NCBI RefSeq assembly: GCF_009766005.1
Contig: NZ_LMUK01000009.1
Coordinates: forward strand, 109,045-173,044
Direction: 5' to 3'
DNA: 64,000 nt
Source: Bradyrhizobium sp. S69
GTDB lineage: Bacteria; Pseudomonadota; Alphaproteobacteria; Rhizobiales; Xanthobacteraceae
Position numbers and translations under genes: made by a program. Each line of letters starts with the position of its first letter. Within the stretch, counting starts at the first letter, position 1. Shown in pieces: positions 1 through 7,956 of this stretch. The notes under the pieces are model-generated. The model worked only from the letters and a program-made list of their open reading frames with translations. It did not search any database and was not told where the DNA came from.

Positions 1-34
1 TTAGGCAGGTGATTTGGGTCTGGAGTCAAGGATA

Positions 35-53
35 ATTTCTGAAAATCAGAAAT
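35..53. repeat. Small perfect inverted repeat at window start
   Basis: ATTTCTGA (35-42) and TCAGAAAT (46-53) form a perfect 8-bp inverted repeat around AAA. It lies in the 103-bp gene-free edge beyond the lysR stop codon. It could be an operator or the end of a gene outside the window. No U-tract follows, so it is not a clear intrinsic terminator. No coding sequence is supported in 1-103. Confidence 0.4.
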
Positions 54-103
54 ATTGAACCGCCTAGACAAATTCGATTTTGCGCGCACCGTAATGCCGC
101 GCG

Positions 104-1000
104 TCAGTCGCGCGATATGGACAGCCCCGCGAGAAGCGGAGCGTACGCGGCGAGCCTGCGGGATACGAACTCCGTGAAGAGCCGCACGCGCTTCGTCTTG
201 CGTGTCTCCCCCTGTGTGAGGAGCCAAACCGTTCCATACATGTGCAGGTCGGTGCCCGGCACCCTCACCAGCAGAGGGTCGGCATCGCCGACGAAGCACG
301 GCAGTGTCGTGATCCCGAGCCCTTGCCGTACCGCAGCGATCTGCCCCTCGGCGTCCGTGGTCCTGAACGGAACCCCCGTGGTGCGGACTTCACCCTCGCT
401 GGCCCAATCCGGAATTCCATGAATGCTGATGACGATCCACCGAATGGGATCAGGCGCGCCCGCACGCCACGCGGCTAGTCGATCGCGGGACATGTAGACG
501 CCGCCGAACAGCTCCGATCCCTTCAGGCCGTGAAGATTGAGCGGCAGGGTTTTGCGGTCGTAGACGACGCGGATCGCCACATCGGCCTCTCGGTTGGTCA
601 GATTCGCCAGCTCGCCGGACGACAAGATTTCCATCTCGATGTCCGGATGCAGACGCGCGAAATCGGCGAAGTCCGGCATCAGCAGGTGTGTCGCGAGGGG
701 CGGTGCCAGCGTCACCCGCAGAAGCCCGCGCACGCTCTGGTCGCGCCCGAAGACGCGCGTCTCCAGTTGGTGCGACGACGCTTCCATCTGGTCCGCGAAC
801 TCAAGGACCTCCTCGCCCGCAGCCGTCAGGCGGTAGCCCGAAGGCAGCTTTTCGAACATGTGCACCCCGAGGCGTTCCTCGAGCTGGGCGATGCGTCGCA
901 GCACGGTCGAGTGGTTCACGCCGAGGCCCTCGGCGGCAGCCCGCACCGAGCCTCCGCGCGCGACGGCAAGAAAGTAGCGAACATCATCCCAGTCGATCAT
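104..1000 (-). CDS. LysR-family transcriptional regulator
   Basis: This is a DNA-binding activator or repressor of about 298 residues, the normal LTTR length. The winged helix-turn-helix is at residues 1-60: the start MIDWDDVRYFLAVA is followed by GGSVRAAAEGLGVNHSTVLRR, the recognition helix region. The rest is the substrate-binding-like effector domain. The frame stays open 75 bases further upstream, but MIDWDD at position 1000 matches the canonical family N-terminus, so I chose it. It is transcribed away from the SDR gene at 1269, the usual arrangement for an LTTR and its target; the 268-bp divergent gap should hold its operator. The effector is unknown. Confidence 0.9.
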   Translation of the reverse strand: MIDWDDVRYFLAVARGGSVRAAAEGLGVNHSTVLRRIAQLEERLGVHMFEKLPSGYRLTAAGEEVLEFADQMEASSHQLETRVFGRDQSVRGLLRVTLAPPLATHLLMPDFADFARLHPDIEMEILSSGELANLTNREADVAIRVVYDRKTLPLNLHGLKGSELFGGVYMSRDRLAAWRAGAPDPIRWIVISIHGIPDWASEGEVRTTGVPFRTTDAEGQIAAVRQGLGITTLPCFVGDADPLLVRVPGTDLHMYGTVWLLTQGETRKTKRVRLFTEFVSRRLAAYAPLLAGLSISRD

Positions 1001-1268
1001 GGTGCAATCCTGCACCGCGGGGTGCGCCTTCCAAAGCCCGTATCTAACGCATCTTACAGCAGTACCGGTGGTCATTATAGCTTATGTCGACGAGCGCGGC
1101 CCAATTCCGAACGGCGGACACCGATCGTTGCGGCTGGCTTCAGTCGTCCAGCCGGATCGATTTCGCACCACCGATATGCGCGTTTCCGTACTGAACGCCT
1201 GACGCTGGCAGACCCATGTCGAGGTTCTCGGGGGCAGATGCTGTCCCGACACCACGAATGGAGAAGTC

Positions 1269-2003
1269 ATGGGAAAGCTAGACGGTAAGGTTGCAGTCAT
1301 CACGGGTGGCTCAAGCGGCATGGCGCTGGCGAGCGCCAAGCGGTTCGTTGAAGAAGGCGCCTATGTCTTCATCACGGGCCGGAGGCAGGAGGCGCTCGAC
1401 GAGGCCGTCAGGCTGATTGGCCGGAACGTGACCGGCGTGCGCGGCGACGCGGCCAATCTCGACGACCTCGACCGTCTGTTCGACACGGTCAAGCGGGAAA
1501 AGGGCAGGATCGACGTCCTGTACGCGAGCGCCGGCATCGGCGAAGCCGTCCCACTGGCCGAAATTACCGAGCAGCATTTCGATGCGACCTTCGGCCTGAA
1601 TACGCGCGGCACGCTGTTTACGGTTCAGAAGGCGTTGCCGCTGTTTGGCGATGGCGGATCGATCTTCATGACCGGGTCAGTTGCTTCGGTGAAAGGCTTT
1701 CCTGGTTACGGCGTGTATGCGGCGAGCAAGGCGGCGTTGCGCTCATTTGCACGCACTTGGCTCAACGAACTGAAGGGCAGGAATATCCGGGTGAACGTGC
1801 TGAGCCCGGGGCCGATCGCCACACCGATGCAGGACCAGGTTCTCACCGAGGAGGCAAAGCAGATGTTCGAATCCCTGATCCCGCGGGGAAAGATGGGTCG
1901 TCCTGAGGAAATTGCGGCAGTCGCGCTGTTTCTTGCTTCAGACGATTCGAGCTTCGTGAATGGGGTGGAGTTGTCTGTCGACGGCGGCTTCTCAGCCATC
2001 TGA
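1269..2003 (+). CDS. SDR-family NAD(P)-dependent oxidoreductase
   Basis: A classical short-chain dehydrogenase of 244 residues that would oxidise or reduce an alcohol or ketone with NAD(P). The N-terminal Rossmann motif is TGGSSGMA (residues 12-19), so the last glycine of the usual TGxxxGxG is alanine. The active-site YxxxK is in YAASK near residue 154, with the catalytic Ser in TGSVAS about 13 residues earlier. The NNAG motif is replaced by ASAG. GGAGAAGTC sits just upstream of the ATG. The 38-bp gap to the next gene suggests a two-gene operon under the divergent LysR regulator. The substrate cannot be read from sequence. Confidence 0.9.
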   Translation: MGKLDGKVAVITGGSSGMALASAKRFVEEGAYVFITGRRQEALDEAVRLIGRNVTGVRGDAANLDDLDRLFDTVKREKGRIDVLYASAGIGEAVPLAEITEQHFDATFGLNTRGTLFTVQKALPLFGDGGSIFMTGSVASVKGFPGYGVYAASKAALRSFARTWLNELKGRNIRVNVLSPGPIATPMQDQVLTEEAKQMFESLIPRGKMGRPEEIAAVALFLASDDSSFVNGVELSVDGGFSAI

Positions 2004-2041
2004 ACGGCCCGGGAATCAATATCAACACGGATCGGAGAAGT

Positions 2042-2644
2042 ATGATGAGCTACGCAATTATAGGTTTCGGTAAGATAGGCCAGGCCCTCGCCCACGCCTT
2101 CGCCCGTAAAAACATCGACGTGACCGTCGCGAGCCGCCGGCCGCCCGAGGCGTTGGCGCCGCAGGCTCGGGCGATTGGACCCACGGTCGTCGCCAGGTCG
2201 CTGCGGGATGCACTCGAGGCCGACACCATCATCCTGGCGGTCCCGTTCGGGGAGCATCGCGAGGTTGCGAAGGCCCTGCCGAGCTGGAAAGGCAAGACGG
2301 TCATCGATGCCATGAACGCGACAGTTCCCCTTGAGGAGCTGGACGGCCTCCTGTCCTCCGCCTTCGTTGCGAAGGCGTTCACCGGCGCCAGGCTCGTGAA
2401 AGGCTTCAATCATCTGATTGCGGCCAAACTGGCTGCCGATCCGATCGTCGAGGGCGGTCACCGGGTCATCTTTCTGTCTGGTGACGACGAGGACGCGATC
2501 GCTCCCGTGGCGGCCTTGGCCAAACAACTCGGGTTCGCACCCGTCAAGCTGGGAAAGCTCGACGAGGGTGGCGCGCTGGTGCACGCACGCGGCCGCATTT
2601 GGGGCCCGCTCATCTTCCAGGATGTGTTCAAGAAGGAGCAGTGA
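2042..2644 (+). CDS. NADPH-dependent F420-reductase-like NAD(P)-binding protein
   Basis: A 200-residue protein made almost entirely of one Rossmann fold. The N-terminal IIGFGKIGQALA (residues 5-16) is the dinucleotide loop, and ASRRPP after the second strand suggests NADPH preference. It belongs to the F420-dependent NADP reductase / ProC-like NAD-binding family. Many such proteins occur in bacteria without F420, so F420 use is not implied. GGAG lies 5 bases before the first of two adjacent ATGs. It follows the SDR gene closely and is probably cotranscribed. The role is unknown; a redox partner function with the SDR is an inference. Confidence 0.8.
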   Translation: MMSYAIIGFGKIGQALAHAFARKNIDVTVASRRPPEALAPQARAIGPTVVARSLRDALEADTIILAVPFGEHREVAKALPSWKGKTVIDAMNATVPLEELDGLLSSAFVAKAFTGARLVKGFNHLIAAKLAADPIVEGGHRVIFLSGDDEDAIAPVAALAKQLGFAPVKLGKLDEGGALVHARGRIWGPLIFQDVFKKEQ

Positions 2645-2739
2645 TCGATCTACGGCCGTGTGATCGACGCCGAGAACCGGTCGCGCGCGCTAATCTCTTC
2701 GAGCCTTAGTCTTACTGCGTCACAACTGGCTTATCCCCT

Positions 2740-2938
2740 CGTCCTGAGGAGACGCGAAGCGGCGTCTCAAAGGATGGACGCAACACACAGACTCGCGGCC
2801 ATCGTCCTCCGCGCAACAACTCCACCGTCATCCTGAGGTGCGCGCCATCTTCGGCGCGCCTCGAAGGATGGTGTTCAGCGTCGTGCTTGCTGCCATCCTT
2901 CGAGGCGCGCAAGAAAGAGCGCGCACCTCAGGATGACG
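2740..2938. repeat. Dispersed palindromic repeat, family A (full plus partial copy)
   Basis: A palindromic element running from GTCATCCTGAGG (2827) to CCTCAGGATGAC (ending 2937), preceded by a degenerate partial copy from 2740. The inner parts, CGAAGGATGG and CCATCCTTCG, also pair. The same element recurs at 44137, 45236, 56594, 60052 and 61315, always between genes. It fills most of the 394-bp gap between the F420-reductase-like gene and the response regulator. No gene is supported in 2645-3038. Confidence 0.85.
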
Positions 2939-3038
2939 GCGGGGATTGCTTCACACGCTCTCAGGATAAAGGGATAAGCCCGTGTGACGCAGTAGTACGC
3001 CCTACGGTCCTTTCGGCCCGCGCGGCTCGAAAGACCGC

Positions 3039-3779
3039 TCAAGCCTTCTCGCCGACCGGCGAGAACAGATATCCGCCGCCTCGGATGGTGCGGATCACGG
3101 CGGGCTTGGCGGGGTCCGGCTCGATTTTGCGGCGGATACGCATGATGCGCAGATCGACGGCGCGATCGAAGGCCTCGCTGTCGCGCGCATTGGCGAGCTC
3201 CAGCAAGCGCTCGCGCGACAACACCCGCTTGGGATTTGCTGCGAAAACCTTGAGCAGGCCGAATTCGGAGGCGGTCAGCGGATGCTCGTTGCCCTCGTCG
3301 TCGCGCAACGCCTGCGCCTCCAGATCGAGCCATTTGGTCCCGAACCGAACCAGTTGGTCCTTGGCGGCCTTGGCGGCGGCGGTTTCCACTGCCGCCACGG
3401 CCCTGACCGGCACGCTCCGTCGCAGCACCGAGCGAATCCGCGCCATCAATTCCCGCAATTCGCACGGCTTTGCGATGTAATCGTCGGCGCCGAGTTCAAG
3501 TCCGACCACGCGGTCGATCGGGCTTGCGGTCGCCGTCAGCATGATGACGGGGACGTTGGTGCGGCTCTTGAGGTCACGGATGATCGAAAGCCCGTCTTCC
3601 TCCGGCATGTTGAGGTCGAGCACCACCAGATCGGGCACGCTGATTTCGATCGCGGCGCGCAGGGCCTTGCCGCCGTCGCATAACGTCACCGCAAAGCCGT
3701 GCATCTTGAGGTATTCGCCGACCATTTCGCGGGCGGGCGCCTCGTCATCGACGATGATGATGTGCTGATTCTGGGTCAT
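3039..3779 (-). CDS. OmpR/PhoB-type response regulator
   Basis: A two-component output protein of 246 residues. The receiver domain (about 1-120) begins with IIIVDDEAPAR, giving the acidic DD pair. The phosphoacceptor Asp is in VVLDLNMPEEDG, with Thr in MLTATAS and Lys in IAKP. A C-terminal winged-helix DNA-binding domain follows (about 145-240; ending IRTIRGGGYLFSP). The reading frame runs 85 codons upstream into the kinase gene, but the receiver fold begins at MTQNQH, so the start is 3779. Only 1 base separates it from the kinase stop, so it is cotranscribed and translationally linked. It is the terminal regulator of a three-gene phosphorelay. Targets are unknown; the divergent binding-protein gene is an obvious candidate. 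Confidence 0.92.
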   Translation of the reverse strand: MTQNQHIIIVDDEAPAREMVGEYLKMHGFAVTLCDGGKALRAAIEISVPDLVVLDLNMPEEDGLSIIRDLKSRTNVPVIMLTATASPIDRVVGLELGADDYIAKPCELRELMARIRSVLRRSVPVRAVAAVETAAAKAAKDQLVRFGTKWLDLEAQALRDDEGNEHPLTASEFGLLKVFAANPKRVLSRERLLELANARDSEAFDRAVDLRIMRIRRKIEPDPAKPAVIRTIRGGGYLFSPVGEKA

Positions 3780-3780
3780 G

Positions 3781-5526
3781 TCATGATATCTCGGCCGCGG
3801 GCAATACGACGGTAAAGGTCGACCCTTTTCCCGGGCCGGGGCTGTTGGCGGTGACCTGGCCGCCATGCATGTCGATGATGCGCTTGACGATCGACAGACC
3901 GAGACCGGTCGAACTTTCTCCGGCGGTGGGCTTGGCGGAGAGGCGCTGGAAGCGGCCGAACAACCGTCCGAGATCCTCCGGCGACAGGCCGGCGCCTTCG
4001 TCGGCGATGCGGATGATGGTCGCGTTCGCTTCATGGCTCACCACCACGGCAATCTTGCCGCCGATCGGCGAGTATTTGATGGCGTTGCTGACCAAATTGT
4101 CGATGGCTTCCCGCATCCGGTCGGCGTCGCACATCGTGACGAAATTCGGCGGCGCGGACACCGTCAGCGCCTGCTGCTTGTTGGCGGCCGAAGGCTGATT
4201 GGCGTTGACGACCTCGCTGACCAGGGCGGCGATATCGACCGGCTCGCGGCGGATGGTGATGTCGAAGGCGTCCGCCATGGCGTCCGAGATCAGGTGATCG
4301 ACCATCAAGGTCAGCCGCTTGGTGGCATCGCGGATATGCTCGACCTGGGCGGTGATGCTTTCCTTAGGCGAGCCGGCGCTGATCAACTCGGTCAGCATTT
4401 CGGTACGGCCGAGGATCACGCCCAGCGGATTCTTCAGATCATGGGCGACGGTGCCGAGAATCTCGTTCTTGAAACCGTTGGCGCGCTGCAACCGCAACCA
4501 TTGCGCCGACAGCCGGCGATTGGCCTGCATCAACGCGCGGGTGCGCTGGGCGACACGGTCCTCCAGTTGGGTGTTGGCTTCGTGGAGCTGCTGATAAAGG
4601 ATGACGTTATCGAACGCGATCGAAAGCCGGCTGCCGAAAATCTCGACCAGCGAACGATCGGTTTCGGAGAGCTGGTGTTCCGACTGCAGCAGCACCACGA
4701 CTTCCCGTCCGCTGCCGGTGCGAATATAGAGCACGGAGCGGTGGTCGGCGAATTCATGCTTGCGCCGCTTGAAAGCGGCTTCCACCATCGAACGCAGATC
4801 AGGGTCGAGCGACCGCGACCCGGCGATGCCGATGAACCGGCTGTAGCAGCCGGAGCCCGCCAGCACCGAAAAATCGTCGCCCACCATGCCGCCGTCGCGC
4901 AGCACCAGAATGCCGGCGCAATCGACATTCAACAGCGAGGCGATCTGCGTCAGCACGCCCTCGGCGAGGCGCTGCATCGATTTGAAATCGTACAAAGTGG
5001 AGGCGGCATCGATGATGATTTCCAGCCCGCGCCGGGTCTGCACCATGCGCTCGAGCTGCTGATAGCTGCGCAAGGCGGCGGTCAGCGAGGTGAACAGCTT
5101 GTCCGCCGTCAGCTCGGTCTTGGCCTTGTAATCGTTGATGTCGTACTGGACGATGACGCGACGCTCCGGCGCCTGTCCGGGCTGTCCGGTGCGCAGGATG
5201 ATGCGGACGGTTTCGTTCTTGATTTCGTTGCGGATGTATTCGACGAGATCGAGGCCCGCGGCGTCGGTTTCCATGATGACGTCGAGCAGCACGGCGGCGA
5301 TGTCCGGGTGCTCGCGCATCAGGACGCGGCCCTCGGCCGCCGAATAGGCCGACAGGACCTCCAGCGTCTGGCCGTTGAGGCTGTAGTCGCTCAGCGCAAA
5401 CCGGGTGCCTTCATGGACGGCCTGATCGTCGTCGATGACCGCGATTTTCCACTTCCGCGCGCTCGATTCTTCCGGAACGGTTCCGGAATCCTCGATCAGG
5501 TGGAGGACATCGTCCTGTTCGGCCAT
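3781..5526 (-). CDS. Hybrid sensor kinase: REC, DUF3369 and histidine kinase
   Basis: A 581-residue soluble protein with no membrane segment. An N-terminal receiver domain (about 25-150; VIDDDQAVHEGT, phosphoacceptor in VLLDVIMETD) is followed by a DUF3369/GAF-like domain (about 160-310) and a coiled segment. A HisKA domain with VAHDLKNPLGVILGR comes near 360. The HATPase domain carries N-box DNLVSNAIKYSP and glycine boxes near DEGAGLSPEDLG and GLGLSIVKR. A receiver before a kinase suggests an intermediate in a phosphorelay: it could take phosphate from the upstream membrane kinase and tune its own transfer to the downstream OmpR-type regulator. It overlaps the upstream kinase by 31 bases. 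Confidence 0.88.
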   Translation of the reverse strand: MAEQDDVLHLIEDSGTVPEESSARKWKIAVIDDDQAVHEGTRFALSDYSLNGQTLEVLSAYSAAEGRVLMREHPDIAAVLLDVIMETDAAGLDLVEYIRNEIKNETVRIILRTGQPGQAPERRVIVQYDINDYKAKTELTADKLFTSLTAALRSYQQLERMVQTRRGLEIIIDAASTLYDFKSMQRLAEGVLTQIASLLNVDCAGILVLRDGGMVGDDFSVLAGSGCYSRFIGIAGSRSLDPDLRSMVEAAFKRRKHEFADHRSVLYIRTGSGREVVVLLQSEHQLSETDRSLVEIFGSRLSIAFDNVILYQQLHEANTQLEDRVAQRTRALMQANRRLSAQWLRLQRANGFKNEILGTVAHDLKNPLGVILGRTEMLTELISAGSPKESITAQVEHIRDATKRLTLMVDHLISDAMADAFDITIRREPVDIAALVSEVVNANQPSAANKQQALTVSAPPNFVTMCDADRMREAIDNLVSNAIKYSPIGGKIAVVVSHEANATIIRIADEGAGLSPEDLGRLFGRFQRLSAKPTAGESSTGLGLSIVKRIIDMHGGQVTANSPGPGKGSTFTVVLPAAEIS

Positions 5527-7607
5527 TGAGAGATTCCGTCGCTTGTTGCGTCTGCGGTTTGGTCCGCGGTTGTGTCTGTCGTTCCGTGACCGCCTTTGGC
5601 GGTCTTCGGCATGATAATGCGAAATGTAGTGCCTTGTCCCAGCCTTGAGTCCAGCATCATGCGGCCTCCGAGCTGCTGGGTAACCAGATTATAAACGATA
5701 TGCAGGCCGAGACCGGTGCCGCCCTCGTTGCGGCGGGTCGTAAAGAACGGATCGAACGCCTGCCGCTGCACGTCCGGCGTCATTCCGGCCCCATCGTCGG
5801 CAAAAATGATCTCGATATCGTCCGGGCCGCGGGCCCTCGCCGCAATCGAGATCGTCCCCGACCGTCCGTCGACAAACGCATGATTGGCGGCGTTGAGGAT
5901 CAGATTCGTCAAAATCTGCCCATAGGAGCCCGGATAGCCGTCGATCACCAGGCCCGGGGGCACGTCGACCGACAGCGAGATCACGGCCTTTTTCAGAACC
6001 GGCCGCAGGCTGGCGATGATCTGGTCGGTCGCCTCGCTTAGGCTGAATTGCCGGCGTTCGGCGTGCGAGCGGTCCACCGCGACCTGCTTGAAGGACTGAA
6101 TCAGCTCGCCGGCGCGCTGCAAATTGGCGACCAATTGCTGGGAGGCGTCGCGCGACGCCCGCACGAAATCCTCCAGCTGCGATCGCCGCAACTGGCTGTC
6201 GGACTTCAACTCGGCCTCGAACATTTCGCTGCGGCGGGCGAAACTGGACGCCACCGTCAGGCTGATACCGATCGGATTGTTCACCTCATGGGCGACGCCG
6301 GCGACCAGGCCGCCCAGTGCGGCCAGGCGCTCGGCGTCGATCAGGTTTTGCTGGGCGGCGCGCAGCTCCAAAAGAGCACCCTCGGCCTGTTCCTTGGACG
6401 CCCGCAGCTCATCCTCGGTCGCCCGCTTGGCGATGGCGCTTTCGCGGAATACTTCGACCGCGCGGGCCATCGCGCCGACCTCGTCCCGCGCCGCCGTTCC
6501 CTGCACCTGCCGGTCATAGTCGCCCGATGTGATCGCCTGCATCGCCGATATGATCTGATGTAATGGCAGCCGGATGCTCAGCGCGATCATGACGCCCGCG
6601 GTGAGGATGATGCCGAGAAAAATCACGGCGATGGACAGCACCCTGCGGGAGATGTCGTCCAGCGTCCGGTCGAAGGTTTCCTGCGCCTTCTGCTCGCGCT
6701 GGCGCATCTTGACCGACAATTCGTCGATGGCGCCGATGGTTTCGGCCTGGCTGGCGTCGATGCTGTTGCGCAACAGTTCGGTCCGGCTCGCGAGTTGTTC
6801 GGACAGCTTCGTCAGTCCCTCGCGCAATGCGCCGGTGCGGTCCTTCAAGCGCTCCAGCGCCATGCGCTGCAGGTCGTTGTCGGCGAGGCTTGCCATCTCG
6901 GGAACGGTTTTGTCGATGGTATCGATATTGCGCCGGGCCTCCTCGGCCGATGCCTGATTTTGCGAAAAATAATAGCCGTTGGCGGCGACCAGCGTCGCGG
7001 TAAAGGCCTCGCGGGATTTGCCGAGCTCCGGCCAGATCGGGGCGTCGCGGTGTCCGGTCGCGCCCTCGATGATCGAATAGAGCCCGGCCATGTCCCGGGT
7101 CGAGCCCAACACCTGTTGCTCGTAGGTTTTCGAGATGGCGGCCTGGACGGTACGCAGTTCTCCGAAGCCGTCGAGGAAACGTTCGGTGACACGCTCGAGT
7201 TCGTCCACCGATCCCGACAGCATCGGATCGGTCGAGGCGCGCGTGGTCAGGGTGCCGAGGATGGCCTCGCGCAGCAGCAGGATCTCGGCGAAAAATTCCG
7301 GGCTCGGCTGGTTGATGTAACGGTGAATCAGGTTCTGCAGCCGACTGGTCTCGCTCTCCAGCAACGCCAGAACCTGGTCCGACTGGCGCACCTGGCGGAC
7401 GTCGTCCCAGGCCGAGCGCAGCACTTGCGCGCCGTTCCAGATCATCGCCGCCAGCACCAGGACGACGGCCGAGTTCAGCGCGGCAATCGACAGGATGCGC
7501 CAGCGGATCGGTATAGCACGAAGCAGCCTGACGATGCGAAAACGGTCGCGCAGGGTGGCGCTCGCCGACCGTTCCGTGGTTTCGTCGGGGGCTGTTGGCA
7601 AGATCAA
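5496..7607 (-). CDS. Membrane-bound sensor histidine kinase with large periplasmic helical domain
   Basis: An inner-membrane kinase of about 703 residues. TM1 is near residues 38-57, followed by a periplasmic region of about 260 residues rich in amphipathic helices. TM2 is near 320-340, then a HAMP domain (SAMQAITSGDYDRQV), a coiled linker, HisKA with GLVAGVAHEVNNPIG, and HATPase with NLILNAANHAF and GTGLGLHIVYN. The long helical sensor between two TMs resembles the TorS/NIT-like class. No ATG precedes the conserved part; TTG at 7607 or 7601, just after a GGAG, is the best start and this end is uncertain. The last codons overlap the hybrid kinase gene. The divergent neighbour is a periplasmic binding protein that might feed it. 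Confidence 0.85.
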   Translation of the reverse strand: MILPTAPDETTERSASATLRDRFRIVRLLRAIPIRWRILSIAALNSAVVLVLAAMIWNGAQVLRSAWDDVRQVRQSDQVLALLESETSRLQNLIHRYINQPSPEFFAEILLLREAILGTLTTRASTDPMLSGSVDELERVTERFLDGFGELRTVQAAISKTYEQQVLGSTRDMAGLYSIIEGATGHRDAPIWPELGKSREAFTATLVAANGYYFSQNQASAEEARRNIDTIDKTVPEMASLADNDLQRMALERLKDRTGALREGLTKLSEQLASRTELLRNSIDASQAETIGAIDELSVKMRQREQKAQETFDRTLDDISRRVLSIAVIFLGIILTAGVMIALSIRLPLHQIISAMQAITSGDYDRQVQGTAARDEVGAMARAVEVFRESAIAKRATEDELRASKEQAEGALLELRAAQQNLIDAERLAALGGLVAGVAHEVNNPIGISLTVASSFARRSEMFEAELKSDSQLRRSQLEDFVRASRDASQQLVANLQRAGELIQSFKQVAVDRSHAERRQFSLSEATDQIIASLRPVLKKAVISLSVDVPPGLVIDGYPGSYGQILTNLILNAANHAFVDGRSGTISIAARARGPDDIEIIFADDGAGMTPDVQRQAFDPFFTTRRNEGGTGLGLHIVYNLVTQQLGGRMMLDSRLGQGTTFRIIMPKTAKGGHGTTDTTADQTADATSDGISQWPNRTMSST

Positions 7608-7956
7608 TTCACTCCACGGCCACAGGTGGAGATCAACGGGGCCCCAGCGGTGCTCAATTCGCGTGCAACAACATTCGCTGAAGCCGCCGTCAGCCGCGGC
7701 GCAACAACGGTGGGTGCAATCCGCCAAAGGCCGGCGCGGTTGTACACAGGCAACTTCAACCCCTCACCGTGGAGTCGATGGCGCTCAAAAAAGGTTCAAT
7801 CCGTTTAGCAGACGCCGGTCAGAGGTGGCCATCCTGCCGGAACCGCCAAAACCCGGCAATGGTGCGCTGCGGGGCGACCTTTTGGCGGATTGAAACCGCG
7901 GACCCGGGGTTTTATCAGGGCGCGGCCCGCGTCAAATTATGTGACGGCCGCGGCAG
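7608..7956. other. Divergent intergenic region, kinase operon / binding protein
   Basis: No gene is supported in this 349-bp stretch. It must contain both divergent promoters. GCAACAAC occurs as a direct repeat at 7665-7672 and 7701-7708, 36 bp apart, and GTTG (7739-7742) with CAAC (7751-7754) forms an inverted pair nearby. These are weak candidates for binding sites of the OmpR-type regulator encoded by the cluster. Confidence 0.35.

Noticed and set aside
3865..5529. Long plus-strand open frame opposite the hybrid kinase (about 554 codons)
   Set aside because: It is antisense to a protein with full REC and kinase motifs, has low-complexity composition rich in Asp, Arg and His, and no domain. 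It is a high-GC shadow.
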